A DNA stretch of 64,000 bases from positions 1-64,000 of the forward strand of contig JBGTQJ010000010.1 of assembly GCA_041941305.1 (NCBI GenBank), written 5' to 3'. The stretch is from JANSWP01 sp041941305. Lineage in GTDB: Bacteria > Bacteroidota > Bacteroidia > Chitinophagales > Saprospiraceae. The position numbers and the translations under genes are program-made. The notes under the pieces were generated by a model that saw nothing but the letters and a program-made list of their open reading frames with translations, searched no databases and was not told the DNA's origin. Below, piece by piece: positions 34,148-42,000 of this stretch. How positions within the stretch are numbered: the stretch's first letter is position 1; each line of letters begins with the position of its first letter.

Positions 34148-34217
34148 AATTTTGAGCCACGAATGTATAGAAATCCCACTAATTTTTTGGAAGAAGTTCT
34201 ATGTCCAGTTTGGAAAG

Positions 34218-35612
34218 TTAATTCTCCCTTGCATGCTTCAATTGCCCTTTCAACGTACTCAAGGCATTTAACCATCTTGTTTCTGAAATCGCATCGCCAT
34301 GAGTTTGATTGGCTTCAATTGTAGCCAATCGAATTTGTGCTTCCCAGGTATCTAATAGTCCCAAAACTTGTGATTCCGAAAATAGGCCTTCTTTAAATTC
34401 AACCAGTTTCTCAGTGTATTCATCCTCAAAGCTCGCCCAGCCTCCGATTAATTTATCACAGGCTGCACTTCGTTGGATGATGCCAAAAACACCATAACTA
34501 AAGGGCTGGCAATTATTGGTGATTTCTCCCCAATCATCTGCAATAGGAGTAACAGGATTGGCATCAAATATGATATTCTCGAATGCATTGTCTAAATCCC
34601 AAGGGATGAGGTGCATCGTTTTTGCAGTAGGTTCTTCGTACCAGTAAAAGTTATGGGGGGAACAAGAAAACCCACCACAATACCAATGAAAAGCTCCATC
34701 GTCATTTCGGATAGTTCTGTCAACCACGGCATAGGATATGATTTCATCTAAATCCATCCATTTAACAATCACATCTTGTAATGTATTGTCATCTGCACTG
34801 GCTACCTCCTGTGCAAAGCTTCTTATCATTTCTACTGAAGGATTTTCATCTTCGTTTGTTTTCAAATTTGCAATATAGGTCTGTTCAGATTGGGCTTGAC
34901 CATTGTAATTAAGTGGCCATACTTCTTTATACAAGTTACCCTTTCCATCATCGAAATTGTATCTGGTAAACCTTCCATCTATTTGTTCAACAAGGGCATA
35001 AATACCTGAAAAAGTGCCATTTATAATAAGTCTTGCGTGAATAGCCCTGGGTGCAGGCACACCCATTGATCTAAATAACCAATAGCCCAGACGCTCCCTC
35101 ATCTGAGAATCATCCAGATTCATGGCATGAAATTGAAGTTTTTTCAGTCCGTAGAACTTTTCTTCTCTTCCCTCCCAATTGATTTTAATTTTCATCGAAA
35201 GCTTGGTACATGTTTTAAAACCGGAAGGATTTGACCAGTCATTACCTGAAAGGCAATTCACAAAAGCGCCAATGGAGCCTTTATAACGAATACCAACAGG
35301 ACTAACTGTTTCCCCTTCAAATGTAATGCTACCTTCCACATATTCTTCTGCAGCTGGGTCTGCGTCAATTTCTGCCAAAGCAGTTTCTGGTAAGTTCAAT
35401 TCGAATGTGGGAAGTTTGTTTTGATCAAAAATGTAGTCTGAATCAAAATTTAAATATTGCTCATCTCCCGAAGGAATAATCGTTTCAACTTCGTTGGGAT
35501 CATCAATGGGAGGTTCTTCTATAATGGGAGTATCAACGATGGGATCATCTGATTTGCAACTGAAAACAAGAATTGAAAAAATGAAAAGTGTATATAGTAT
35601 GTATTTGGGCAT
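34218..35612 (-). CDS. CotH-like protein kinase lipoprotein
   Basis: 464 residues. Lipobox VFSC with Cys19, a proline/acidic linker (20-50), then a CotH kinase-like domain: GIRYKGSIGAF, LSMKIKINW, LKKLQFHAMNLDDSQMRERLGYWLFRSMGVPAPRAIHARLIINGTFSGIYALVEQID, and later DRTIRNDDGAFHWY and HLIPWDLDNAFE with the metal-binding Asp. CotH proteins are atypical kinases, in Bacillus phosphorylating spore-coat proteins; many Bacteroidota have exported copies. The substrate is probably another envelope protein, which is inference. Confidence 0.88.
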   Translation of the reverse strand: MPKYILYTLFIFSILVFSCKSDDPIVDTPIIEEPPIDDPNEVETIIPSGDEQYLNFDSDYIFDQNKLPTFELNLPETALAEIDADPAAEEYVEGSITFEGETVSPVGIRYKGSIGAFVNCLSGNDWSNPSGFKTCTKLSMKIKINWEGREEKFYGLKKLQFHAMNLDDSQMRERLGYWLFRSMGVPAPRAIHARLIINGTFSGIYALVEQIDGRFTRYNFDDGKGNLYKEVWPLNYNGQAQSEQTYIANLKTNEDENPSVEMIRSFAQEVASADDNTLQDVIVKWMDLDEIISYAVVDRTIRNDDGAFHWYCGGFSCSPHNFYWYEEPTAKTMHLIPWDLDNAFENIIFDANPVTPIADDWGEITNNCQPFSYGVFGIIQRSAACDKLIGGWASFEDEYTEKLVEFKEGLFSESQVLGLLDTWEAQIRLATIEANQTHGDAISETRWLNALSTLKGQLKHAREN

Positions 35613-35682
35613 ATCTTTTTTCTAAAAGTTATTGAATTTTAAAAATTATGTAAAGTTAAGCTTAATTGGAAAACTGGAAAAA

Positions 35683-36132
35683 TCATATATCCATTTTGAA
35701 TTGAACGATTCGATAAGTTTCCTGAAATCCCATTTTTTGATGAAAGTTCTGGGCTGATAAATCTTCAAATTCTGCATCACAAGCCAGCTCAGAACAGCCA
35801 TTTTCTTTTCCCCAATCTTTGGAAAATTCTATCATTTCCTTCCCAAGCCCTTTCCCTCTACAGGATTCATCCAGGTAAATTCCTTCTATATAAGCCACCG
35901 GTGAACTTAAACAACCGTCTACCAAATTACGCAATGATAATTCCAGCATTCCAACCGGAAAATCCTTTGTATCCTCAAACACCAAGTAGGTAAACTGAAT
36001 CTTTGAGTTTAATATCGAATCCATTTCGCTTTCATGAAAACTGTCTTCAACCCCATGGTAAAGTGTTTCTCGATATTTTTTCCAGATGGGCTTATCCTCG
36101 TTAGATACTCTCTTGAAAATTAGACTAGGCAT
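35683..36132 (-). CDS. GNAT acetyltransferase resembling aminoglycoside 6'-N-acetyltransferase type I
   Basis: 149 residues from ATG 36132. GNAT fold with acetyl-CoA loop CRGKGLGKEM (91-100). The sequence parallels AAC(6')-I enzymes of the Acinetobacter chromosomal type, as I remember them: GMLELSLR, SSPVAYIEGIYL, WGKENGCSELACDAEFEDL, and GFQET-x-RIVQF at the end, with matching length (about 146). It could confer aminoglycoside resistance or act on another amine. No mobile-element signature is near, so it is probably intrinsic. The ATG at 36177 would add a 15-residue non-homologous leader. Confidence 0.75.
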   Translation of the reverse strand: MPSLIFKRVSNEDKPIWKKYRETLYHGVEDSFHESEMDSILNSKIQFTYLVFEDTKDFPVGMLELSLRNLVDGCLSSPVAYIEGIYLDESCRGKGLGKEMIEFSKDWGKENGCSELACDAEFEDLSAQNFHQKMGFQETYRIVQFKMDI

Positions 36133-36480
36133 ATTATTAAAGTTTAAAAGATTTTTTAAACAATGGATAATCAACAAATTATGTAAACGAACTTATTTAA
36201 ACTTTTTTGGCTGCAACTCATTTTTTTGAGGTTTTAAACAAAATTCTGATTCCAATTTAGCCGATTTTTTGTTTTGAACCTAAGCAATTGGTCGATAACA
36301 ATTTATCAAAAGTCCCTTTAGGGAAGAAATATGGACTTCCAATATATTTTGGGATCGAAAAGACAAAAACCCACTGCTCAAACCTCTCTAAAAGGGGAAT
36401 TAATAAAAATTAAGTTTAATCGACTTCAATAGAAATAGACCAAATTAGAAGTGTACTATCCAAAATGATACATTTGCCAC
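36133..36480 (+). promoter_or_regulatory. divergent region; -7 box 4 nt before the phosphoesterase start codon
   Basis: TACATTTG at 36469-36476 matches TAnnTTTG. By the usual 5-nt distance transcription would start at 36481, the A of the ATG, predicting a leaderless message. No TTG is found at the -33 position. The rest of this 348-nt region holds only a short palindrome, CCCTTTAGGG (36314-36323). Confidence 0.5.
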
Positions 36481-36981
36481 ATGAAAAGGATTGGCTTACT
36501 TTCAGATACACATGGGTGGTTGGATGAAAACATTTTTGAATACTTCAAAAGTTGTGATGAAGTATGGCATGCAGGCGATATTGGAAATATGGAAGTGGTA
36601 GAAAGGTTGGAGGCCTTTAAGCCTTTCAAGGCGGTATATGGAAATATAGATGGTGGCTTGTTAAGGCAAGAGTTTCCACTCAATCTCAGATTTGAATGTG
36701 AGGGTGTTGATGTATTGATGACACATATTGGAGGTTATCCTGGAAGGTACAATAAAAGGGTTCAAGAAATCATTCAAACCAATCCTCCAAAATTGTACAT
36801 CTGTGGGCATTCACACATTTTAAAAGTAATGTCTGACAAAAAGTATGGTTTATTACATATCAATCCAGGCGCTTGTGGCAATCATGGTTTCCATAAAATT
36901 AGAACCATTGTTCGATTTTCACTCTTTGAAAGCAATATTAAGGATCTAGAAGTGGTTGAATTGGGATTTCGAGGGAAATAA
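36481..36981 (+). CDS. YfcE/MJ0936-type metallophosphoesterase
   Basis: 166 residues, small calcineurin-like phosphoesterase. Metal ligands: Asp9 and His11 (SDTHG), Asp33 (HAGDIG), Asn55 (YGNID), then MTHIGG and CGHSH. This is the full dimetal site. The family hydrolyses phosphodiesters; the physiological substrate is unclear. The gene stands alone, and may be translated from a leaderless mRNA. Confidence 0.9.
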   Translation: MKRIGLLSDTHGWLDENIFEYFKSCDEVWHAGDIGNMEVVERLEAFKPFKAVYGNIDGGLLRQEFPLNLRFECEGVDVLMTHIGGYPGRYNKRVQEIIQTNPPKLYICGHSHILKVMSDKKYGLLHINPGACGNHGFHKIRTIVRFSLFESNIKDLEVVELGFRGK

Positions 36982-37064
36982 AGTTTGGATGATAAATGTG
37001 AAAAATTTTATATGTATAGCCATTACAACAGTGCATGGAATTTGTAAGTTTGTCCAAAGTTTTC

Positions 37065-37220
37065 CTAATTTATTCAAGTTGCTGGTTACTAGTTTCCTGG
37101 TTATTGGGTTATAATTGTTGGAATTAATTGAGTAGTTTTTTAAATAATTCTGCCAGATTCTTTAATTGCCTGGCTACCAGAGAACCAGTACCCAGATTAT
37201 TAGCAACTTGGATTAATTAG
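37065..37220. repeat. 156-nt imperfect palindrome between phosphoesterase and ftsE
   Basis: Outer arms 37065-37083 and 37202-37220 match at 17 of 19 (CTAATT..TTCAAGTTGCT against AGCAACTTGGATTAATTAG). Inside, GGTTACTAGTTTCCTGG on the left faces CCAGAGAACCAGTACCC on the right with several mismatches. It is rich in CTGGTTA/TACCAG words. The gap (36982-37284) holds nothing else. Confidence 0.5.
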
Positions 37221-37284
37221 TTAGTCGCACACGATTGACAATTAAATTACTGGAAGATCAAAATTGGCTAAAATTTAATAAACA

Positions 37285-37971
37285 ATGCCCCATACGATTT
37301 TACAATTAAGGGAGGTATCCATTTTTCAGGCAAACAATAAAATTTTGGAAAAAGTAAACCTTAGAATTACCAAAGGCGAGTTTGTTTATTTGATCGGGAA
37401 ATCTGGTAGTGGTAAATCGAGTTTATTAAAAACCTTGTATGCTGCTTTGCCATTTAGAGAAGGTAAAGGAATTGTAGCAGGTTTTGATTTGTCAGTTTTA
37501 AATCGCAAAACAATACCTTTGCTTAGGAGAAAACTAGGCATAATTTTTCAGGATTTCAATTTACTTTCTGATCGAAACATTGAGGAGAATTTATTTTTTG
37601 CTTTAAAAGCTACAGGATGGACGAGTAAAACAGCGATGAAGAAAAAAATAAATGAAGTCCTTGATAAAGTTGGTTTAAAGGGCAAAAACACCACCATGCC
37701 TCACGCAATATCTGGTGGAGAACAACAAAGAGTCGTAATAGCGCGGGCCCTTCTAAACGATCCGGAAATAATTATTGCGGATGAACCAACCGGAAATCTC
37801 GATCCTGAGACCTCAGATGAAATATTATTGCTTTTACGTCAACTTGCTCAAGACCATAGTACGGCTGTAATATTTGCTACCCACGATTATAGAATTTTGG
37901 AAAATTTTCCTGCAAGAATAATTCGTTGCCTGGGGGGGAAAGTAATTGATGAAGAAGATATTATCGTTTAG
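37285..37971 (+). CDS. ftsE: cell-division ABC ATPase FtsE
   Basis: 228 residues. Walker A GKSGSGKSS (38-46), FQDFNLLSDRNIEENL with the Q-loop, ABC signature ISGGEQQR (about 142-149), Walker B IIIADEPTGNLDPETS, and ATHDY for the H-loop. The DEPTGNLD and FQD-x-x-LL patterns are those of the FtsE/LolD/MacB family; FtsE is the best fit in Bacteroidota. The transmembrane partner ftsX is not adjacent, which is usual in this phylum. With FtsX it would couple ATP hydrolysis to cell-wall hydrolase activation at the septum. Confidence 0.85.
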   Translation: MPHTILQLREVSIFQANNKILEKVNLRITKGEFVYLIGKSGSGKSSLLKTLYAALPFREGKGIVAGFDLSVLNRKTIPLLRRKLGIIFQDFNLLSDRNIEENLFFALKATGWTSKTAMKKKINEVLDKVGLKGKNTTMPHAISGGEQQRVVIARALLNDPEIIIADEPTGNLDPETSDEILLLLRQLAQDHSTAVIFATHDYRILENFPARIIRCLGGKVIDEEDIIV

Positions 37972-38018
37972 GAAGGCTCAATTTGCAGAGGAATGCAGAT
38001 TATTGTATCCTGATAAAA

Positions 38019-38047
38019 CCAGCTTGATCTGCTTTTGACCAAGCTGG
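38019..38047. terminator. short hairpin between convergent ftsE and glucosaminidase genes
   Basis: CCAGCTTG (38019-38026) pairs with CAAGCTGG (38040-38047), loop 13 nt. Weak but positioned as a bidirectional terminator. Confidence 0.45.
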
Positions 38048-38063
38048 GAAAAGATGGGGTCTT

Positions 38064-38906
38064 CTATTTATCAAATTGATACAAATCGAGTATTTGAATA
38101 ATCTGGATTAGTTTTTCTGCATATTGCTTATCGGTCGCATATCCAGCCTTTTTAATGCCATATGCCCAATTCTTGTAATCTTTTGTCCCTAATTTTTTGA
38201 GGTGATTGTATCTGTTAGAAGATAATAAAAGAGAATGTTCCCGATAACTTTCCCATGCAGTTCCAAAAACGCGAAACATATCATATACATCATCATCTGA
38301 ATAATTTCGACAAGTACAGCCCTGGCATTTTTTTCGGCATTTGATGCCAAAATGATTATTGGATTCTATAGCTAATTTACTTGCTCCAGCACTAGTTTCC
38401 AATAAGCCTTGAGCCAAAGTAATACTAGCTGGTATGTCGTATTTTTTCATTTCCGATATAGCAACTGCGGCAAATCGTTCTACATATTTTCGGCACTTTT
38501 CCAGCTTTAGCTCAACAATCTCAGCACTTACACCTTTTTTTTCTGCGTAATCGGGATTGAGAATGAAGGTCAAATTGTTAAAATCGGTTGCTTTCCATTT
38601 TGGATTCACTCTCTTTTTGCTTAATGGCAAAGCTGTAGCAAGGGCGTTAAAGGAATTTTCTTCTACTTTTATGGAAGTAGGTTTAGCTACAGCTTCGTTT
38701 TGAGGTTCAATGCTTGGTCTATATGCTTGACTAATGGCTGCTTTATCATTAAAATTGACTTGTATATTGATGTCTTTCTTAAAAAAAACATGAAGTGCGA
38801 AAAATGCCAATGTTAGCTGAAACCAATTGCGAAAAGCCCAACTGAGGAGATTTATGATTTGCTGTTTTTGACTTAAAGGTTCTTGTTGAATTGTATAATG
38901 TACCAT
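38064..38906 (-). CDS. membrane-anchored glucosaminidase (FlgJ/LytG-type)
   Basis: 280 residues with a probable N-terminal membrane anchor (about 27-44). A variable linker (50-140) is followed by a glucosaminidase domain: YVERFAAVAISEMKKYDIPASITLAQGLLETSAGASKLAIESNNHFGIKC, with the catalytic Glu in LLETSAG, and a cysteine-rich loop CRKKCQGCTC that may bind metal or form disulfides. It should cleave beta-1,4-N-acetylglucosamine bonds in peptidoglycan. Bacteroidota lack flagella here, so the role is wall remodelling. A plausible -7 box (TATTTTTG on the minus strand, 38949-38956) precedes it. Confidence 0.85.
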   Translation of the reverse strand: MVHYTIQQEPLSQKQQIINLLSWAFRNWFQLTLAFFALHVFFKKDINIQVNFNDKAAISQAYRPSIEPQNEAVAKPTSIKVEENSFNALATALPLSKKRVNPKWKATDFNNLTFILNPDYAEKKGVSAEIVELKLEKCRKYVERFAAVAISEMKKYDIPASITLAQGLLETSAGASKLAIESNNHFGIKCRKKCQGCTCRNYSDDDVYDMFRVFGTAWESYREHSLLLSSNRYNHLKKLGTKDYKNWAYGIKKAGYATDKQYAEKLIQIIQILDLYQFDK

Positions 38907-39227
38907 AACTATCTTAGGTTAATTTTGTCCTTATGTTTATTGGTAGGGCAAAAATAAAACAATTTGTGTTTAAAAATCAACTTTAATTTAAATTTTTTGT
39001 TTTAAATTTATTTTTATCATTTGTAGTGAATTGATAATCAGGTGCTTGTGAATTTAAGTGGTTCATGAAGCAATTGACTTTACAACATTTCTGCAACGAT
39101 TATTTTACTTAGTGTCAATTATACACTACATTTATGCCGATAAAGCCAACAACAAGAGCGATCAGTTTTCCCTACCATTTGATTACCACCTCAAAAAGAT
39201 TTTATAATCACTAAATGAATAAAAACG
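38907..39227. other. divergent, very AT-rich intergenic region
   Basis: About 320 bases between the glucosaminidase gene and the kinase gene. It holds the minus-strand -7 box TATTTTTG (38949-38956) with a CAA (TTG complement) 21 nt away, and an AT-rich dyad TTTAAATT/AAATTTA near 38987-39009. No good plus-strand promoter was found for the kinase. Confidence 0.4.
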
Positions 39228-40100
39228 ATGATAGCAATTGCAGACAGTGGTTCAACCAAAGCAGATTGGAAAATTTTAGATGATTCCGGTGAACGATTGA
39301 GTTATAGTACAATGGGTTTTAATCCAAATTATCATTCAAAAGAAATGATAGTTGAGACACTCAAACGGGATATGCTTCCAAAAGTGGTTGGAATGGTAAT
39401 ACATAAGATAAAATTTTATGGTGCAGGCTGCTGGGATTATGGTAGAAAAAAGCATATTCAGGATGCTATAATGCAAATATTTCCAGATTCGGAGGTTGAA
39501 ATTGAGCATGACCTATTGGCTGCTGCACGGGCTACCTGTGGTAATAAAGCTGGTATCGCCTGTATACTTGGTACTGGCTCAAATTCAATATTGTATGATG
39601 GTGAAATAGAAGTAGATAATGTAACAAATTTAGGGTTTTTGATTGGTGACGAAGGGAGTGGTTCACATCTTGGTAAGAAATTAATAAGAGCATATTTTTA
39701 CAGAGAGTTACCTGCCGATTTAGAAAAAATGTTTAAAAATTGGATTCCTGGGGGAAAATCCGAAATCTTGGACAATGTATATAATAACAAGGCTCCAGCA
39801 GTTTATCTGGCTACCTTTGCCAAATTTTTGTCCAATAACAGAACACATCCTTTTATTGAAAATCTGGTAAGCCGATCTTTTGATGAGTTTATTACCCGCC
39901 ACGTTTGCAAGTATGAAAATTATAAAAAATTGCCTATTCACTTTGTTGGGTCGGTAGCCTACTATTTCCAGAACGTACTTTCAAAAGTTTTGGAAGACAA
40001 AGGCTTGGAAATGGGAATTGTCATTAAAAAACCGATTGAGAATCTCGTCAAATTTCACATTGAAAGGGGAGATTTAGCTGAAGTTCTTACCGGTTGTTAG
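39228..40100 (+). CDS. N-acetylglucosamine kinase-like ATPase (BadF family)
   Basis: 290 residues, ASKHA fold. Phosphate 1 motif DSGSTKADWK (6-15), a central GTGSNSILYDG, and LIGDEGSGSHLGKKL (near 145-159) are typical of the BadF/BadG/N-acetylglucosamine kinase family in Bacteroidota. The most likely reaction is ATP-dependent phosphorylation of an amino sugar recovered from peptidoglycan, but the substrate is inferred. pfkA begins 10 nt after its stop, so the two are cotranscribed. Confidence 0.82.
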   Translation: MIAIADSGSTKADWKILDDSGERLSYSTMGFNPNYHSKEMIVETLKRDMLPKVVGMVIHKIKFYGAGCWDYGRKKHIQDAIMQIFPDSEVEIEHDLLAAARATCGNKAGIACILGTGSNSILYDGEIEVDNVTNLGFLIGDEGSGSHLGKKLIRAYFYRELPADLEKMFKNWIPGGKSEILDNVYNNKAPAVYLATFAKFLSNNRTHPFIENLVSRSFDEFITRHVCKYENYKKLPIHFVGSVAYYFQNVLSKVLEDKGLEMGIVIKKPIENLVKFHIERGDLAEVLTGC

Positions 40101-40110
40101 ACCAAATCAA

Positions 40111-41094
40111 ATGTCTGTAGCAATAAAAAGAATTGCTGTGTTTACTTCCGGTGGCGATGCTCCCGGAATGAATGCTGCTTTGAGAGCAGTCGTGAGAACT
40201 GCTGCCTTTAATGATCTTCATGTCTTCGGAATCAAAAATGGATATGAAGGTATGATTGATGGCAAATTCAAAAGATTGGAAAAACGAGATGTCGGCAATA
40301 TAATGCAACGAGGGGGAACCATTTTAAAGACTGCGAGGAGCCTTAGATTTATGACTGAAGAGGGAAGAAAACAAGCTTATGAATTTCTTCAGGCTTTTGA
40401 TATAGATGCTTGTGTAGCTTTGGGCGGTAATGGAACATTTACCGGTGCAGATATTTTTGAAAAGGAGCATGATGTCCCATTTATTGGAGTTCCATGTACC
40501 ATTGATAATGACTTGTACGGCACTGATTATACGATTGGGTTTGATACAGCAGTCAATACGGCTATTGAAGCAGTAGATAAGATTCGAGATACTGCGGAAT
40601 CCCATAATCGATTGTTTTTTATCGAAGTAATGGGTCGAGATTCTGGTTATATCGCAATCAATACTGCGATTGGTAGTGGAGCTGGAAGTGTTATGATTCC
40701 TGAAATAGAAACTTCCATTGAAGGATTGATTGATAAGCTGAAAAAGAGTGCTATGAGGCGCAAAATGTTTAGCCTTGTAGTAGTTGCAGAAGGAAACAAA
40801 AACGGAAATGCCAATGAAATTGCAGATAAAGTTAGAGCTGAGTTGACTATGTTTGATATTCGTGTTACCATCATAGGACATCTTCAAAGGGGAGGTGCCC
40901 CAACATTTAGAGACAGAGTCCTTTCAAGTCGCCTGGGGCATGCTGCTGTAAAGGGTTTATTAGAAGGAAAAAGAAATTGCATGGCTGGAATTGTAGCCGA
41001 TAAGGTGAAATATACTTCCTTCAAACAAGCGATAAAGAAAAATAAAGCACTCAATCAAGAATTGGTCACCCTTGCTGAAGTACTTGCCATTTGA
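40111..41094 (+). CDS. pfkA: 6-phosphofructokinase
   Basis: 327 residues. Phosphofructokinase A fold: FTSGGDAPGMNAALR (11-25), GTILKTARS, catalytic Asp in CTIDNDLYGTD, MGRDSGYIA, GHLQRGG. The ATP-loop is GGNGTFTGA with Asn107 where the E. coli enzyme has Asp103, which binds magnesium; the Gly after it (the ATP rather than pyrophosphate indicator) is retained. Commits fructose 6-phosphate to glycolysis. The last 40 nt overlap the 3' end of a convergent membrane-protein gene. Confidence 0.95.
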   Translation: MSVAIKRIAVFTSGGDAPGMNAALRAVVRTAAFNDLHVFGIKNGYEGMIDGKFKRLEKRDVGNIMQRGGTILKTARSLRFMTEEGRKQAYEFLQAFDIDACVALGGNGTFTGADIFEKEHDVPFIGVPCTIDNDLYGTDYTIGFDTAVNTAIEAVDKIRDTAESHNRLFFIEVMGRDSGYIAINTAIGSGAGSVMIPEIETSIEGLIDKLKKSAMRRKMFSLVVVAEGNKNGNANEIADKVRAELTMFDIRVTIIGHLQRGGAPTFRDRVLSSRLGHAAVKGLLEGKRNCMAGIVADKVKYTSFKQAIKKNKALNQELVTLAEVLAI

Positions 41095-41927
41095 TTTTTT
41101 AAAAGGACAAAAACCAGAATTGGAATGATGAAATGAGGAAATCGAAGCAGCGATTCGTGTGTCCACTGGTGAAGTGTTTCCAACCAAAAGTCAGTATGAA
41201 AATTTGCCCATATTCTGGCCATAGCTGTTGCCAATCCCCAAAATGTTGCGTAAATTAAGGCTGGTATTGCAACGCTGTTTGGGAGAAAAATCAAAAATGA
41301 AATAATAAAGTCCATAATCCCGGCAGTCTTTAAAAACAGAAATGATTGATTCTGGTTCAAGCCCAATATTTGCATATTCATATAGTGAAAACTCTCGGGG
41401 ATAGGGTAATAGCCTATTGCATACAATCCATGACAGGTAAAAGTGAAGGCAATGGCAATTTTCATCCAAAGAATCAATTTTTGTGTGCCAATGAATTTAT
41501 TTACGTATAAATACAGGAAAATTGGAGTGGAAAATTGAAGGCTATATTCTAAAAACTGGCCGAGATGGAAAAATTTTTCTTTTGAATACAGAAAAGCTAA
41601 AAATAAAAGATTGAAAGCACCAAAAAGTAAAACGAATTGAAAAAACCTTGGCAATCGCTTTATGAACAATGCAATAAGCCCACAAAGTATATATAAGCCT
41701 CCTGTCCATCTAATGACTGTATTAATTACATAATCTACTTCAGTATTTGTAACATACTCCTGCCAGGACATAGAAGTAAGGCTTTCAATAATTCCTTGCA
41801 TCCAGTTGGCATCCCATAGCAAATCTCTATAAGGGGCATCCCAAAAAAGATGCTGCCATCCACGTCCAAAAAAAACACAGACTGTGGCAAATTGTAAAAG
41901 CTTGAAAATTAATTTTGGGTTGGACAA
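41055..41927 (-). CDS. multispanning membrane protein of unknown function
   Basis: 290 residues with about eight hydrophobic segments. Conserved-looking loops: FGRGWQHLFWDAPYRDLLWD near the start, and FTFTCHGLYAIGYYPIPESF and AMARIWANFHTDFWLETLHQWTHE near the end. I cannot place it in a named family; a DoxX-like relationship is possible. It overlaps the convergent pfkA by 40 nt and follows the prfB terminator on the same strand. Coding character is supported by the hydrophobic period and the absence of stops, not by homology. Confidence 0.65.
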   Translation of the reverse strand: MSNPKLIFKLLQFATVCVFFGRGWQHLFWDAPYRDLLWDANWMQGIIESLTSMSWQEYVTNTEVDYVINTVIRWTGGLYILCGLIALFIKRLPRFFQFVLLFGAFNLLFLAFLYSKEKFFHLGQFLEYSLQFSTPIFLYLYVNKFIGTQKLILWMKIAIAFTFTCHGLYAIGYYPIPESFHYMNMQILGLNQNQSFLFLKTAGIMDFIISFLIFLPNSVAIPALIYATFWGLATAMARIWANFHTDFWLETLHQWTHESLLRFPHFIIPILVFVLLKNQMASTSARVTNS

Positions 41928-41951
41928 ATTTATTTGGTAAGAAAAAGAATG

Positions 41952-41995
41952 ATATACAGCCCTCCCAATTTCAGGAAATTGAAAGGGCTGTATAT
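41952..41995 (-). terminator. terminator of prfB
   Basis: ATATACAGCCCT (41952-41963) pairs with 41984-41995, with an inner AATTTC/GAAATT stem; on the minus strand it is followed by ATTCTTTTTCTT. Ends the prfB message 6 nt after the stop. Confidence 0.75.
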
Positions 41996-42000
41996 AATAA

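Noticed and set aside
33782..34324. A 180-codon plus-strand frame over the CoA-transferase and thioesterase region
   Set aside because: It is antisense to two recognisable coding regions and has no family features of its own.
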